Assembly: GCF_014229095.1 (NCBI RefSeq)
Contig: NZ_JAARZC010000001.1
Location: forward strand, 868,001 to 932,000
DNA from: Listeria cossartiae subsp. cayugensis
GTDB lineage: Bacteria; Bacillota; Bacilli; Lactobacillales; Listeriaceae
DNA length: 64,000 bases
Reading direction: 5' to 3'
Position numbers and translations under genes: made by a program. Of this stretch, positions 37,221 to 46,232 are shown piece after piece. The first letter of the stretch is position 1, and the number at the start of each line of letters is the position of its first letter. Below the pieces are notes generated by a model. The model made no database searches. It was not told the DNA's origin and saw nothing but the letters and a program-made list of their open reading frames with translations.

Positions 37221-37532
37221 ATGGTAAAAGAAATTACAGATGCAACATTTGAACAAGAAACTAGCGAAGGCTTAGTATTAACAGATTTCTGGGCAACATG
37301 GTGTGGTCCTTGCCGCATGGTGGCTCCAGTTTTAGAAGAAATACAAGAAGAACGCGGCGATGCACTTAAAATCGTCAAAATGGACGTAGATGAAAACCCA
37401 GAAACACCAGGAAGCTTTGGTGTTATGAGCATTCCAACACTTCTTATCAAAAAAGACGGCGAAGTAGTAGATACAATTATCGGCTATCGTCCAAAAGAAG
37501 AACTGGATGAAGTCATCAACAAATACGTTTAA
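37221..37532 (+). CDS. trxA: Thioredoxin
   Basis: A 103-residue thioredoxin with the active site WCGPC at residues 27-31 and the cis-Pro motif GVMSIPTLLIKKDGE. It is a general cytosolic disulfide reductase, reduced by thioredoxin reductase. Length and fold motifs are standard, and ATAAGGAGTG precedes the ATG. It has its own promoter and terminator. Confidence 0.97.
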   Translation: MVKEITDATFEQETSEGLVLTDFWATWCGPCRMVAPVLEEIQEERGDALKIVKMDVDENPETPGSFGVMSIPTLLIKKDGEVVDTIIGYRPKEELDEVINKYV

Positions 37533-37548
37533 AATTATGCTAAAATGA

Positions 37549-37583
37549 AAGAAGCTTAGAATGTTTGTTCTAGGCTTCTTTTT
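37549..37583 (+). terminator. Terminator after trxA
   Basis: GAAGCTTAGAA (37551-37561) and TTCTAGGCTTC (37568-37578) form a stem with one mismatch, followed by a T5 run. Confidence 0.85.
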
Positions 37584-37607
37584 AAATGTGTAACTGGAGT
37601 TGATAAA

Positions 37608-39419
37608 ATGTCTTCTGAACATATCCAAAATAAACTAGCACTTCTGCCGGACCAACCCGGTTGTTATTTGATGAAAGATAGACAAGGAACCATCATTTAT
37701 GTTGGGAAAGCAAAAATTTTAAAAAATCGTGTTCGTTCTTATTTTTCAGGAACACATGATAGTAAAACACAACGCTTAGTCCAAGAAATTGTGGATTTTG
37801 AATATATCGTCACATCATCCAACGTAGAAGCTTTACTACTAGAAATCAATTTAATTAAAAAGCACGATCCACGTTTTAATATTCGCTTAAAGGACGATAA
37901 AACCTACCCATTTATTAAAATCACGAACGAACGACATCCGCGCCTAATTATTACCCGCCAAGTAAAGAAAGATAAAGGGAAATATTTCGGCCCGTATCCA
38001 AATGTCTACGCTGCCAATGAAGTAAAACGGATTTTAGATCGCCTATACCCGTTACGAAAATGTAGCACGTTACCGAATAAAGTATGTTTATATTATCACC
38101 TCGGACAATGCCTTGCCCCGTGCGTATTTGACGTGGAAGCAAGTAAGTATAAAGAAATGCAAGATGAGATAGTCGCATTCCTAAACGGTGGCTATAAAAC
38201 CGTCAAAAATGATTTAATGAAAAAAATGCAAGATGCTGCAGAAAACATGGAATTCGAAAAAGCCGGAGAATTCCGCGACCAAATTAACGCCATCGAAACA
38301 ACGATGGAAAAACAAAAAATGACGATGAACGATTTTGTTGACCGCGATGTCTTTGGTTACGCCATTGATAAAGGCTGGATGTGCGTCCAAGTATTTTTCA
38401 TTCGCCAAGGCAAACTGATTGAGCGCGACGTTTCCCAGTTTCCATTTTATAATGATGCTGACGAAGATTTCCTTACTTTCATTGGTCAATTTTACCAAAA
38501 AGCCAACCATATTCCACCACAAGAAATATATTTACCGAATGATGTTGATAGTGAGGCGGTTCAAGCAGTCGTTCCCGACACGAAAATCATCGTTCCACAA
38601 CGCGGAAATAAAAAAGATCTCGTAAAACTAGCTTATAAAAATGCCAAAATTGCTCTAAACGAAAAATTCATGCTGCTTGAACGCAATGAAGAGCGCACAG
38701 TCGGCGCAGTAGAACGACTTGGAGAAGCAATGGGAATCCCAACACCATCACGCGTGGAAGCCTTCGATAACTCCAATATTCACGGTACAGACCCAGTTTC
38801 CGCGATGGTCACATTCCTCGACGGCAAACCAAGTAAAAACGATTACCGCAAATACAAAATTAAAACCGTAGAAGGCCCAGACGACTACGCAACAATGCGC
38901 GAAGTCATTCGCCGTCGCTACTGGCGCGTCCTCAAAGAAGGCTTACCAATGCCAGATTTAATCTTAATTGACGGAGGAAAAGGCCAAATCGACAGCGCCA
39001 AAGACGTCTTAACAAACGAACTAGGCCTAGACATTCCAGTAGCCGGTCTCGCCAAAGATGACAAACACCGCACCAGTCAATTGTTATTCGGCGACCCACT
39101 AGAAATTATCCCTTTGGAAAGAAACAGCCAAGAATTCTATTTACTACAACGAATGCAAGATGAAGTCCACCGTTTCGCGATCACATTCCACCGCCAACTA
39201 CGCAGCAAAACCGGCTTCCAGTCCATACTTGACGGCATCCCAGGCGTGGGCCCAGGTCGCAAGAAAAAATTGCTTAAACATTTTGGCTCGATGAAAAAAT
39301 TAAAAGAAGCATCTATAGAAGAAATTAAAGAAGCTGGCGTCCCACTGAATGTAGCAGAAGAAGTGCATAAACATATTACCGCATTTAATGAAAAAGCGAA
39401 GAATACGGAGCAGAAATGA
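37608..39419 (+). CDS. uvrC: Excinuclease ABC subunit C
   Basis: A 603-residue UvrC that makes both incisions in nucleotide excision repair. The N-terminal GIY-YIG nuclease domain has [31 protein letters not shown] Cys-rich segment ([23 protein letters not shown]) and the UVR motif ([23 protein letters not shown]), which binds UvrB, follow. The RNase H-like second nuclease domain is around [20 protein letters not shown] and [11 protein letters not shown], and the C-terminal HhH is [19 protein letters not shown]. Length is normal and all key motifs are intact. Confidence 0.97.
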   Translation: MSSEHIQNKLALLPDQPGCYLMKDRQGTIIYVGKAKILKNRVRSYFSGTHDSKTQRLVQEIVDFEYIVTSSNVEALLLEINLIKKHDPRFNIRLKDDKTYPFIKITNERHPRLIITRQVKKDKGKYFGPYPNVYAANEVKRILDRLYPLRKCSTLPNKVCLYYHLGQCLAPCVFDVEASKYKEMQDEIVAFLNGGYKTVKNDLMKKMQDAAENMEFEKAGEFRDQINAIETTMEKQKMTMNDFVDRDVFGYAIDKGWMCVQVFFIRQGKLIERDVSQFPFYNDADEDFLTFIGQFYQKANHIPPQEIYLPNDVDSEAVQAVVPDTKIIVPQRGNKKDLVKLAYKNAKIALNEKFMLLERNEERTVGAVERLGEAMGIPTPSRVEAFDNSNIHGTDPVSAMVTFLDGKPSKNDYRKYKIKTVEGPDDYATMREVIRRRYWRVLKEGLPMPDLILIDGGKGQIDSAKDVLTNELGLDIPVAGLAKDDKHRTSQLLFGDPLEIIPLERNSQEFYLLQRMQDEVHRFAITFHRQLRSKTGFQSILDGIPGVGPGRKKKLLKHFGSMKKLKEASIEEIKEAGVPLNVAEEVHKHITAFNEKAKNTEQK

Positions 39420-39716
39420 TTTATAAAATTGCTTTATCTGTTATGAAAATTTTGATATAATTGGAGACAGAAATATAATATTTAGTATTAAAACCAATTA
39501 TTAAGGAGATAATAAACATTTCCGCAATAATAAACGCCAATGACTTTTTAGTTATTGGTGTTTTTGTTGTATTGGCAGAAAGAATGTTAATAAATTAAAT
39601 AAAAACAAATTAAATTTTTGTTAAATTATCAATTTTGCATAATGAATGATAAAAAAGATATTTAAATATTTCTTATAATCATATTGAAATAATTTATTAA
39701 GTAAGAGGTGAATAAA
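39420..39716 (+). other. Intergenic region with a possible short transcript or very small hydrophobic ORF
   Basis: TTTATC (39433-39438) and TATAAT (39456-39461), spaced 17 nt, look like a promoter. TTAAGGAG (39501-39508) is a strong ribosome binding site. 9 nt later a frame begins with ATT (39518) and runs to TAA at 39596-39598, encoding 26 residues with a hydrophobic core (DFLVIGVFVVLAERML). The same DNA contains a terminator-like hairpin (ACGCCAATGAC/GTTATTGGTGT, about 39534-39566) ending in T residues. Either a tiny peptide gene with a non-AUG start or a short terminated RNA is possible. The rest is very AT-rich. Confidence 0.35.
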
Positions 39717-40085
39717 ATGGATTCAAACAACGAGAAATTGAAACAACAACTACAAACCCTCCAAAAACAACAAGCTGATGCTGAGTTATCCTTAGACATG
39801 CTCAAACGTGAACAAAATGAGCGAATTTGGGTAGAAGAAGATTTTGAGCGGATTTGTTACGAGGAACGCGAGTCTTTGGAGTTGATGCGAGAAGTCTGGC
39901 AAGGCGACCAAGCTCGTAATTTCGGTTACTATTTAGAAGACCTCCAAGCAGACGAGAAAAATAAATGGCGCCAAACCTTTCAAGCTGAGGAGGAAAAACG
40001 CCAAGAAAAAATAAATACATACCAAAAAAACATCTACCAATTGGAAAGTAAACAACAAGATGTACAAAAGGAGTTGTTCCAGTGA
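39717..40085 (+). CDS. Small coiled-coil protein, DUF3958-like, LXG-toxin accessory
   Basis: A 122-residue, highly charged, almost entirely helical protein without signal peptide (KLKQQLQTLQKQQADAELSLDML at the start, RQEKINTYQKNIYQLESKQQDVQKEL at the end). A middle segment (EERESLELMREVWQGDQARNF) has a Trp. The size, charge pattern and position directly before an LXG toxin gene match the DUF3958-type accessory proteins of type VII secretion LXG operons, proposed as targeting chaperones. The start is ATG 39717 with AGAGGTG. The stop overlaps the toxin's GTG, implying coupled translation. Family name moderately sure. Confidence 0.65.
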   Translation: MDSNNEKLKQQLQTLQKQQADAELSLDMLKREQNERIWVEEDFERICYEERESLELMREVWQGDQARNFGYYLEDLQADEKNKWRQTFQAEEEKRQEKINTYQKNIYQLESKQQDVQKELFQ

Positions 40086-41518
40086 GCCGAATCGACATCG
40101 GAGAAATACGAGACTTCGCATTTCAATTACGCGCAGCCAACCAAACAGGAAGAAAAGTTGTCCAAGGCATCAAAACCACCGTGACAAACTACATAGAAGA
40201 TGGTAGTTTAAAAGGGAAGGCCGTGGAATCGTCCAAAAATTATTATCACATGACGTACATTCCACTCTGCGACACGATAAACGAGGCAATGAATGAGAGT
40301 GAGGAAAGGTTGAAGCGGTACATCCAAGACTTTCACGACCAAGTAGACCCTTCTCCTAATGCTAAAATTGATGCAGATGGTTTATATGAACTCGGTCAAA
40401 TGATTGACCGCATTGAAAGCAAGAAAGAAGCACTGTACCAACGAATGAACAGCAGTACAGAAGGCCAAATGCAAACCTATCGTTCTCAGTTAGCAACCGC
40501 ATATAAGCAGGAAAATATTTTAGAGAAATATCTGGCTTTTGAACAAAGTCATGGGGCTTTTTTCGACCATTTGACGGATTTAGTGCAACGTATCCAACAG
40601 ACTGTTCGAGAGTTACAATCAAATATCCAGTTTGATAGTCAAACGGGCAGCTATGATTTGAGTAAATTAAATTTTGCCACTGTGAACCGAATGCGAAAAA
40701 CGTTAGGAAAAGCGAGTGCCACTGATACGACAATCTATGATTTTGCAAGTTATAGCAAAGTGAAACAAGGCGGTATGTGGATTCTTTCTAAAGATGGTAA
40801 AGTGGATATTAAGGCAACAGAGGCTTATAATACAGCTAGCTTTAACGGTGAGTTACCCAAGGAAAGTAACCAAGCCACGGAAGAAGGCGAGTTGTTAAAA
40901 GCTACACTAGAATCATTGAAGCAAAATAAAGATCCGATAACTGGTCAAGAAATAAGTAAAGCTCAGAGTTTTGGGATTTTAACCTCATTGGTTTTTGGTT
41001 ACACGACGAAAGGGTATCGAGGGAAGAAATTAACAATACAGAGAAGTACCTTATCAAATTTGAATAGGATTAGAAAATCCAAGTCAATTATAACGTCAGA
41101 AATTGAAGAAAAAATTCTCTGGGGACAAAGGAAAAATCTAAATAAAAATGAAATAATTGGAGGGCATTCATCAAATATTAATAATAGACATTCAAATTAT
41201 GCAGTCGAGATTGTTAAAATTAATCCTGATGGAACAAAGGAAGTCAGATTTACTACTCAATTTTCAGATGGAAATCTTGCTAAAATTAAAAAAAGTACCA
41301 TTTTTCCAGAGGATTGGAGCGATAATCAAATTTTAGACCGAGTAAAAGATATTGGAGATTCTTCCCCAATAAGAGTTAGGGAAAGAGATGGAGCTTCACT
41401 TCATAGGGCAATTATTGAAGGTGTAGAAATAGATGTGATTAAGTTAGGAGATAATATTATCAGTGGTTACCCAACAGGTCAGGTAAATGCACCATTTCCT
41501 GGAGGTTTCACTAAATAA
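40082..41518 (+). CDS. LXG-domain type VII secreted toxin with C-terminal EndoU-type nuclease
   Basis: A 478-residue polymorphic toxin. Residues 1 to about 200 form the helical LXG targeting domain, with GSLKGKAVESSKNYY at residues 41-55 and YIPLCDTINEAM. A variable linker follows. The last roughly 130 residues resemble a bacterial EndoU RNase: IIGGHSS with His362, a second His370, and KKSTIFPEDWSDNQIL with Lys404 as the probable third catalytic residue. LXG proteins are exported through the Esx (T7SS) pathway and kill competing Gram-positive cells; an EndoU domain would cut RNA (tRNA in characterised CdiA cases). GTG 40082 with AAAGGAG. The C-terminal part is more AT-rich than the LXG part. 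Confidence 0.85.
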   Translation: MSRIDIGEIRDFAFQLRAANQTGRKVVQGIKTTVTNYIEDGSLKGKAVESSKNYYHMTYIPLCDTINEAMNESEERLKRYIQDFHDQVDPSPNAKIDADGLYELGQMIDRIESKKEALYQRMNSSTEGQMQTYRSQLATAYKQENILEKYLAFEQSHGAFFDHLTDLVQRIQQTVRELQSNIQFDSQTGSYDLSKLNFATVNRMRKTLGKASATDTTIYDFASYSKVKQGGMWILSKDGKVDIKATEAYNTASFNGELPKESNQATEEGELLKATLESLKQNKDPITGQEISKAQSFGILTSLVFGYTTKGYRGKKLTIQRSTLSNLNRIRKSKSIITSEIEEKILWGQRKNLNKNEIIGGHSSNINNRHSNYAVEIVKINPDGTKEVRFTTQFSDGNLAKIKKSTIFPEDWSDNQILDRVKDIGDSSPIRVRERDGASLHRAIIEGVEIDVIKLGDNIISGYPTGQVNAPFPGGFTK

Positions 41519-41531
41519 AGGAGGAAAAACA

Positions 41532-41939
41532 TTGTATAAAAAAGTAGATGAAGTTTTATCTGAAAATAGTTCAGATAATTACTTCTTTGATGACGAATTT
41601 ATGTATGTACGAGAATTGTTAAATAAATTCACGGATAAAGATTGGAAACACTTAACACAGGATTTAAAGGGTAAAGATGACAAGTATAAAATTAGATTGG
41701 CTTATTGTATTGATGAGGACGCAAAGATGAATGGGTTTAATTTATTACTAGATTTAATCAATGAAAATGATGAAGTAGTGGAATATGCGTTAGATTCATT
41801 GCGTTCATTTGATAAAGAGCCATATAAAAGCTTGATTTATTCAGATAAAGTGGTTATCAAAAAAGCAGAAAATTTACTAAAAAATGCTAGTTTGCCAGTA
41901 AAGAAAATGTTAGAGGTGTTTTTACAACAAAGGAAATAA
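41532..41939 (+). CDS. Probable immunity protein for the EndoU toxin
   Basis: A 135-residue acidic, helical cytosolic protein with alternating amphipathic helices resembling HEAT repeats (YKIRLAYCIDEDAKMNGFNLLLDLI, then DEVVEYALDSLRSF). It starts at TTG 41532 with AAAGGAGG (41517-41524) 7 nt before. The position 13 bases behind the LXG-EndoU toxin, small size and lack of a signal peptide make it the cognate immunity protein by context. An Imm30-like assignment is possible but I cannot confirm it. No terminator is obvious before the lysC leader. Confidence 0.7.
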   Translation: MYKKVDEVLSENSSDNYFFDDEFMYVRELLNKFTDKDWKHLTQDLKGKDDKYKIRLAYCIDEDAKMNGFNLLLDLINENDEVVEYALDSLRSFDKEPYKSLIYSDKVVIKKAENLLKNASLPVKKMLEVFLQQRK

Positions 41940-42108
41940 CAAAGATATTTTTAATTAAATAAAGAATATTCTATAACTCAGCCTTTAGAATAATGTGAAA
42001 TATAAATTTTGAAGAAGACTTATATATTAATAAACTTCCCTTCAACACATAAATGCGCTAAAATAAAACCATTGATAAAAAAAGAACTAAAAGGCAGGGG
42101 GAACGAGA

Positions 42109-43323
42109 TTGGGACTAGTCGTATTAAAATTTGGCGGAACTTCTGTGAGTACCGTGGATAAAATCGGAAAAACAGCAGATCAAGCCATTTATGAAAAAAA
42201 ACAAGGGAATAAAGTCATCGTCGTCGTTTCCGCAATGGGGAAATCAACCGACAAATTAGTCGCAATGGCGGAAGAAATTAGCGAAGCACCAGATAAACGC
42301 GAAATGGATATGCTACTTTCTACTGGCGAACAAATCACGATTGCGCTACTTGCGATGACATTAAAAGAAAAAGGGCACGATGCAATTTCTTATACAGGAT
42401 GGCAAGCGGGAATTGAAACAGAAGCTGTACATAGCAATGCGAGAATTGCCGATATTGATAGTGCGCGTATTGAAGCGGCACTTGATGCGGGACAAATCGT
42501 GGTTGTTGCTGGTTTCCAAGGTTTAACTACAGATGGCGAGATTACTACACTCGGTCGGGGTGGTTCAGACACAACCGCAGTCGCCATCGCATCCGCTCTT
42601 AAAGCAGACAAGTGCGCGATTTGCACGGACGTTGTTGGCGTGTTTACAACAGATCCACGATATGTCAAAAAAGCCCAAAAGCTTGAACAACTTACCTATG
42701 ATGAAATGTTAGAATTAGCCAATCTTGGCGCCGGAGTTTTACATCCGCGCTCCGTTGAATATGCCAAAAATTTCCGGATTCCGCTTGAAGTACGAGCGAG
42801 TCATGAACAAGAAGCAGGAACAATGATTGAGGAGGATTTAACAATGGAAAATACCAAAGTAGTCCGTGGAATCGCTTTTGAAGACCAAATCACCCGTGTA
42901 ACTATCCACTGGAAACAAAAAGAAGCGATGCGAGTGTCCAAAGTCTTTACTAAATTAGCGGAAAATAATATTGATGTAGATATTATCATCCAAGGAATTA
43001 CTGGTCTAGGCCACGGCAATCTATCCTTCACTATCAAAACAAGCGCACTTTTAGCAACACTGGCTGTTCTAGAAGAAAGCAAAGAGCTACTTCAAATCGA
43101 AAAATTAGAATCCGAACAAGAATTAGCGAAAGTGTCCATTGTTGGCTCTGGAATGGTAAGTAATCCAGGGGTAGCCGCGCAAATGTTTGAAGCATTAACA
43201 GAAAATAATATTCCAATTAAAATGATTAGCACATCCGAAATTAAAGTTTCCACCGTTGTACCTGCACGTAAAATGGTCGAAGCTGCACAAGTTTTACATG
43301 ATCAATTTGAATTAGATAAATAA
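42109..43323 (+). CDS. lysC: Aspartokinase, alpha subunit (with in-frame beta subunit)
   Basis: A 404-residue aspartate kinase, first step of lysine/diaminopimelate, threonine and methionine synthesis. The kinase domain has VLKFGGTSVST at the N-terminus, LSTGEQITIALLAM, TLGRGGSDTTAVAIA and FTTDPRYV. Two C-terminal ACT domains (from about residue 260, ITRVTIHWKQKEAMRV, and KVSIVGSGMVSNPG) carry allosteric control. The start is TTG 42109 with AGGGGGAAC. An internal ribosome binding site at 42829-42835 with ATG 42844 allows a separate 159-residue ACT-only subunit. This is the arrangement known for B. subtilis aspartokinase II (lysC, lysine-inhibited). Confidence 0.95.
   Translation: MGLVVLKFGGTSVSTVDKIGKTADQAIYEKKQGNKVIVVVSAMGKSTDKLVAMAEEISEAPDKREMDMLLSTGEQITIALLAMTLKEKGHDAISYTGWQAGIETEAVHSNARIADIDSARIEAALDAGQIVVVAGFQGLTTDGEITTLGRGGSDTTAVAIASALKADKCAICTDVVGVFTTDPRYVKKAQKLEQLTYDEMLELANLGAGVLHPRSVEYAKNFRIPLEVRASHEQEAGTMIEEDLTMENTKVVRGIAFEDQITRVTIHWKQKEAMRVSKVFTKLAENNIDVDIIIQGITGLGHGNLSFTIKTSALLATLAVLEESKELLQIEKLESEQELAKVSIVGSGMVSNPGVAAQMFEALTENNIPIKMISTSEIKVSTVVPARKMVEAAQVLHDQFELDK
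42829..42846 (+). promoter_or_regulatory. Internal ribosome binding site and start for the aspartokinase beta subunit
   Basis: Inside lysC, GAGGAGG (42829-42835) lies 8 nt before an in-frame ATG (42844-42846). Translation from it gives a 159-residue protein identical to the ACT-domain half (MENTKVVRGIAFEDQITRV onward, to 43323). B. subtilis LysC forms alpha2beta2 from exactly this kind of internal start, so the site is very likely functional. Confidence 0.85.
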
Positions 43324-43325
43324 AA

Positions 43326-43380
43326 AATAAGCTTGCAGTCACAAAGTAAATTCTTCCTTTGTCGCCGCAAGCTTATCCTT
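43326..43380. terminator. Bidirectional terminator between lysC and the DUF2507 gene
   Basis: AATAAGCTTGC (43326-43336) and GCAAGCTTATC (from 43367), with an inner ACAAAG/CTTTGT pairing, form a long hairpin flanked by A and T runs between convergent genes. Confidence 0.85.
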
Positions 43381-43839
43381 TTAGTAGCGTTCTTCGTTAT
43401 CAATCGTTTCTTTACGATCCCATTTAACAATTATCGTTACTTGTTTTTTACGTTTGTCAATTTCGTCGTAACTTTCTGTGTACAGTTTTTTCTGTGATTG
43501 CAATTGTTCGGCAATAAAACCAGCTTCTAGTCTAAAAGTAGGTTCTTCTTGCGCGTTAAAACGAGCGGTAACCATTTCGCCTTCTAAAAGTAAGCGTAGT
43601 TCATCTTTCTTTTCCTTTAAAATACTGAATCCACCCCAAGATGCTTCTTCAAAGAATTCGGCAATCTCTTCTAGGGAACCAAGTGGAAATTTGCGTGCTA
43701 AATCTTTTCCTGCCCAGTACATAATGTGAGGCGCTTCATCTCCAAGTATTTCAGGAATTAAATAATCTCGTAGTAAATCTAAACCAAAGCTTGGAACGAG
43801 TGCTTTTTCCTCGTATTGATTCTGTTCTTTTTCTGTCAT
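43381..43839 (-). CDS. DUF2507 protein (YslB-like)
   Basis: A 152-residue cytosolic protein. VPSFGLDLLRDYLIPEILGDEAPHIMYWAGKDLARKFPL and EEIAEFFEEASWGGFSILKEKKDEL are the hallmarks of the DUF2507/YslB family, a 4-vinyl-reductase (V4R)-like fold found near lysC and racE in Bacillales. Function is unknown. The start at ATG 43839 has GTGGGG about 8 nt upstream; the in-frame upstream ATGs (43881, 43866) lack a site. It is transcribed toward lysC. Confidence 0.82.
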   Translation of the reverse strand: MTEKEQNQYEEKALVPSFGLDLLRDYLIPEILGDEAPHIMYWAGKDLARKFPLGSLEEIAEFFEEASWGGFSILKEKKDELRLLLEGEMVTARFNAQEEPTFRLEAGFIAEQLQSQKKLYTESYDEIDKRKKQVTIIVKWDRKETIDNEERY

Positions 43840-44021
43840 TTCGGATACCCCACTTTCATACACCATTATAACCAAAATCACCCTAAAATGGAAAGCACAA
43901 TAAATAAATTTCCATAAAAAACCTTTTTTCTCAAAAAAGACTTGCGAAAAAACCGAAAAAATAAGAAAATGGAAGGTATAGATAAAAAAATGGAAATTAA
44001 TAAAGAAATTGAGGCGAGACT

Positions 44022-44822
44022 GTGAAACAAGCTATTGGCTTTATTGATTCGGGAGTAGGCGGTTTGACAGTAGTGCGAGAAGTGCTAAAACAGCTACCCC
44101 ATGAACAAGTATATTATTTAGGTGACACCGCACGTTGCCCTTATGGACCACGCGACAAAGAAGAAGTAGCTAGGTTTACGTGGGAAATGACTAATTTTCT
44201 AGTAGATCGTGGCATCAAAATGCTCGTTATTGCATGTAATACAGCAACAGCAGCAGCTTTGTATGACATTCGCGAAAAACTGGATATCCCTGTTATAGGC
44301 GTTATTCAACCAGGTTCAAGAGCAGCCCTAAAAGCAACAAGAAACAATAAAATTGGCGTACTAGGAACACTTGGTACCGTCGAAAGTATGGCATACCCAA
44401 CAGCACTAAAAGGACTAAATCGCCGAGTAGAAGTAGATTCACTCGCATGTCCAAAATTTGTTTCTGTCGTAGAATCAGGCGAATACAAAAGCGCGATTGC
44501 CAAAAAAGTAGTAGCCGAATCACTTTTACCACTGAAAAGTACTAATATTGATACGGTGATTTTGGGTTGTACACATTATCCACTTTTAAAACCAATTATC
44601 GAGAACTTCATGGGAGACGGTGTTGCCGTTATTAACTCCGGAGAAGAAACTGCAAGTGAAGTCAGCGCCTTACTGGATTATCATAATTTATTAGATGCTA
44701 CAGATGAAGAAATCGAGCACCGTTTTTTCACTACGGGTTCGACACAAATTTTTAAAGATATTGCAAAAGACTGGTTAAATATGCCAGATATGACTGTAGA
44801 ACATATTAAATTAGGAAAATAA
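44022..44822 (+). CDS. racE: Glutamate racemase
   Basis: A 266-residue cofactor-independent racemase that makes D-glutamate for peptidoglycan. Asp9 in [14 protein letters not shown], Cys72 in [12 protein letters not shown] and Cys183 in [13 protein letters not shown] with the adjacent His are the catalytic set. GTG start at 44022 behind GAGGCGAG. It leads the racE-rph-rdgB-YfcE gene group, an order also seen in Bacillus. Confidence 0.96.
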   Translation: MKQAIGFIDSGVGGLTVVREVLKQLPHEQVYYLGDTARCPYGPRDKEEVARFTWEMTNFLVDRGIKMLVIACNTATAAALYDIREKLDIPVIGVIQPGSRAALKATRNNKIGVLGTLGTVESMAYPTALKGLNRRVEVDSLACPKFVSVVESGEYKSAIAKKVVAESLLPLKSTNIDTVILGCTHYPLLKPIIENFMGDGVAVINSGEETASEVSALLDYHNLLDATDEEIEHRFFTTGSTQIFKDIAKDWLNMPDMTVEHIKLGK

Positions 44823-44834
44823 GAGGTGCCCATA

Positions 44835-45581
44835 ATGAGATTTGATGGAAGAGAAAGTAACGCATTAAGAAATATCGAAGTAACACCAGATTATTTAATG
44901 CATCCAGAAGGTTCTGTTTTAATTGCATCAGGAAACACAAAAGTTATTTGTTCAGCAAGCGTGGAAACAAAAGTACCACCATTTATGCGAGGAGAAGGCC
45001 GCGGCTGGATTTCTGCTGAATATTCGATGCTACCACGCGCGACAAACACACGTAACATCCGTGAATCCTCTAAAGGTAAAGTAACTGGCAGAACAATGGA
45101 AATTCAACGTTTAATCGGACGTGCGCTACGTGCAGTTGTTGATTTAGACGCACTTGGCGAAAGAACAATTTGGCTTGATTGTGACGTTATCCAAGCAGAT
45201 GGCGGCACACGTACAGCGTCAATCACTGGCGCATTTATCGCAATGGTTATGGCGATTTCCAAGCTAGATGAAGAAACACCATTCACTAAATTTCCGGTTA
45301 AAGATTTTCTAGCAGCAACAAGTGTGGGCGTTTTAGAAGAAGGCGGCACCGTACTTGACCTGAACTACGTAGAAGATAGCGCAGCACAAGTAGATATGAA
45401 TATTATCATGACTGGCCGCGGCGCTTTCGTGGAACTTCAAGGGACAGGCGAGGAAGCTACTTTTTCCGAAGCCGAACTTGCCGAACTGATTGCACTAGGT
45501 AAAAAAGGAATTAGCGAACTAATCGAAATCCAAAAAGAAACACTCGGAGAAAAAGTCACAGCGCGGATTAAAGGAGAATAA
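44835..45581 (+). CDS. rph: Ribonuclease PH
   Basis: A 248-residue phosphorolytic 3'-5' exoribonuclease that trims tRNA 3' ends. The N-terminus [71 protein letters not shown] and [16 protein letters not shown] are the conserved RNase PH blocks. ATG 44835 with AGAGG about 8 nt upstream; the in-frame GTG at 44826 is within that site. It is 12 bases behind racE and in the same operon. Confidence 0.96.
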   Translation: MRFDGRESNALRNIEVTPDYLMHPEGSVLIASGNTKVICSASVETKVPPFMRGEGRGWISAEYSMLPRATNTRNIRESSKGKVTGRTMEIQRLIGRALRAVVDLDALGERTIWLDCDVIQADGGTRTASITGAFIAMVMAISKLDEETPFTKFPVKDFLAATSVGVLEEGGTVLDLNYVEDSAAQVDMNIIMTGRGAFVELQGTGEEATFSEAELAELIALGKKGISELIEIQKETLGEKVTARIKGE

Positions 45582-45584
45582 AAA

Positions 45585-46196
45585 ATGAGTAAAATTATTA
45601 TTGCCACCGCCAACAAAGGAAAAGCAAAAGAATTCGAAAAAATCTTCGCTAAATTCAATATCGAAGTTGCGACTCTAGCAGATTTTCCAGAAATTGGCGA
45701 AATCGAAGAAACTGGCACAACATTCGCTGAAAATGCTGCTCTTAAAGCCGAAACGGTCGCTAGCTTGTTAAACCAAACAGTTATTGCTGATGACTCTGGT
45801 TTGATCGTAGACGCGCTTGACGGAGCTCCTGGTGTCTATTCCGCACGCTATTCAGGTGTTGCCCATGATGATGCTAAAAATAACGAAAAACTACTTAAAA
45901 ATTTAGAAGGCGTTGAACCAGCCAAAAGAACCGCTCGTTTCCACTGTACCCTTGCTGTAGCCACACCTTCTGAGAAAACATCTTTTTACACAGGTGAAGT
46001 AGAAGGCATTATCGCAGAACAACTTTGCGGAACAAATGGCTTCGGTTATGATCCACTATTTTTCTTACCAGATTTTGGTCTTACGATGGCAGAAATTCCA
46101 GCAGAGAAAAAGAACGAAATCAGCCACCGTGCAAATGCTATTAAACAACTAGAAAAAGATTTAACAGAAGTAGTAGAAAAAGTAACCAAAAAGTGA
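45585..46196 (+). CDS. rdgB: XTP/dITP pyrophosphatase (RdgB/HAM1 family)
   Basis: A 203-residue non-canonical purine NTP pyrophosphatase that removes dITP and XTP from the nucleotide pool. The start IIIATANKGKAKEFEKIF, the catalytic region TFAENAALKAETVASLL, ADDSGLIVDALDGAPGVYSARYSG and the C-terminal GFGYDPLFFLPDFGLTMAEIPAEKKNEISHR are all present. It is located directly after rph, as in many Firmicutes. Confidence 0.96.
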   Translation: MSKIIIATANKGKAKEFEKIFAKFNIEVATLADFPEIGEIEETGTTFAENAALKAETVASLLNQTVIADDSGLIVDALDGAPGVYSARYSGVAHDDAKNNEKLLKNLEGVEPAKRTARFHCTLAVATPSEKTSFYTGEVEGIIAEQLCGTNGFGYDPLFFLPDFGLTMAEIPAEKKNEISHRANAIKQLEKDLTEVVEKVTKK

Positions 46197-46232
46197 GAAA
46201 ATAAGTAACAGTATCACGGGGGAGGAAACAAA

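Noticed and set aside
39802-40121. Minus-strand hydrophobic frames opposite the DUF3958-like gene
   Set aside because: They arise as mirror images of a Lys/Glu/Gln-rich coiled coil and have no ribosome binding site.
41940-42108. Lysine riboswitch before lysC
   Set aside because: The 169-base interval is too short for a full L-box with terminator and I see none of its conserved blocks. No control element could be named.
42061-42108. LXG operon and lysC as one transcriptional unit
   Set aside because: The accessory genes differ in composition and an AT-rich interval with promoter-like sequence precedes lysC. A direct functional link is unlikely, although no terminator is obvious.
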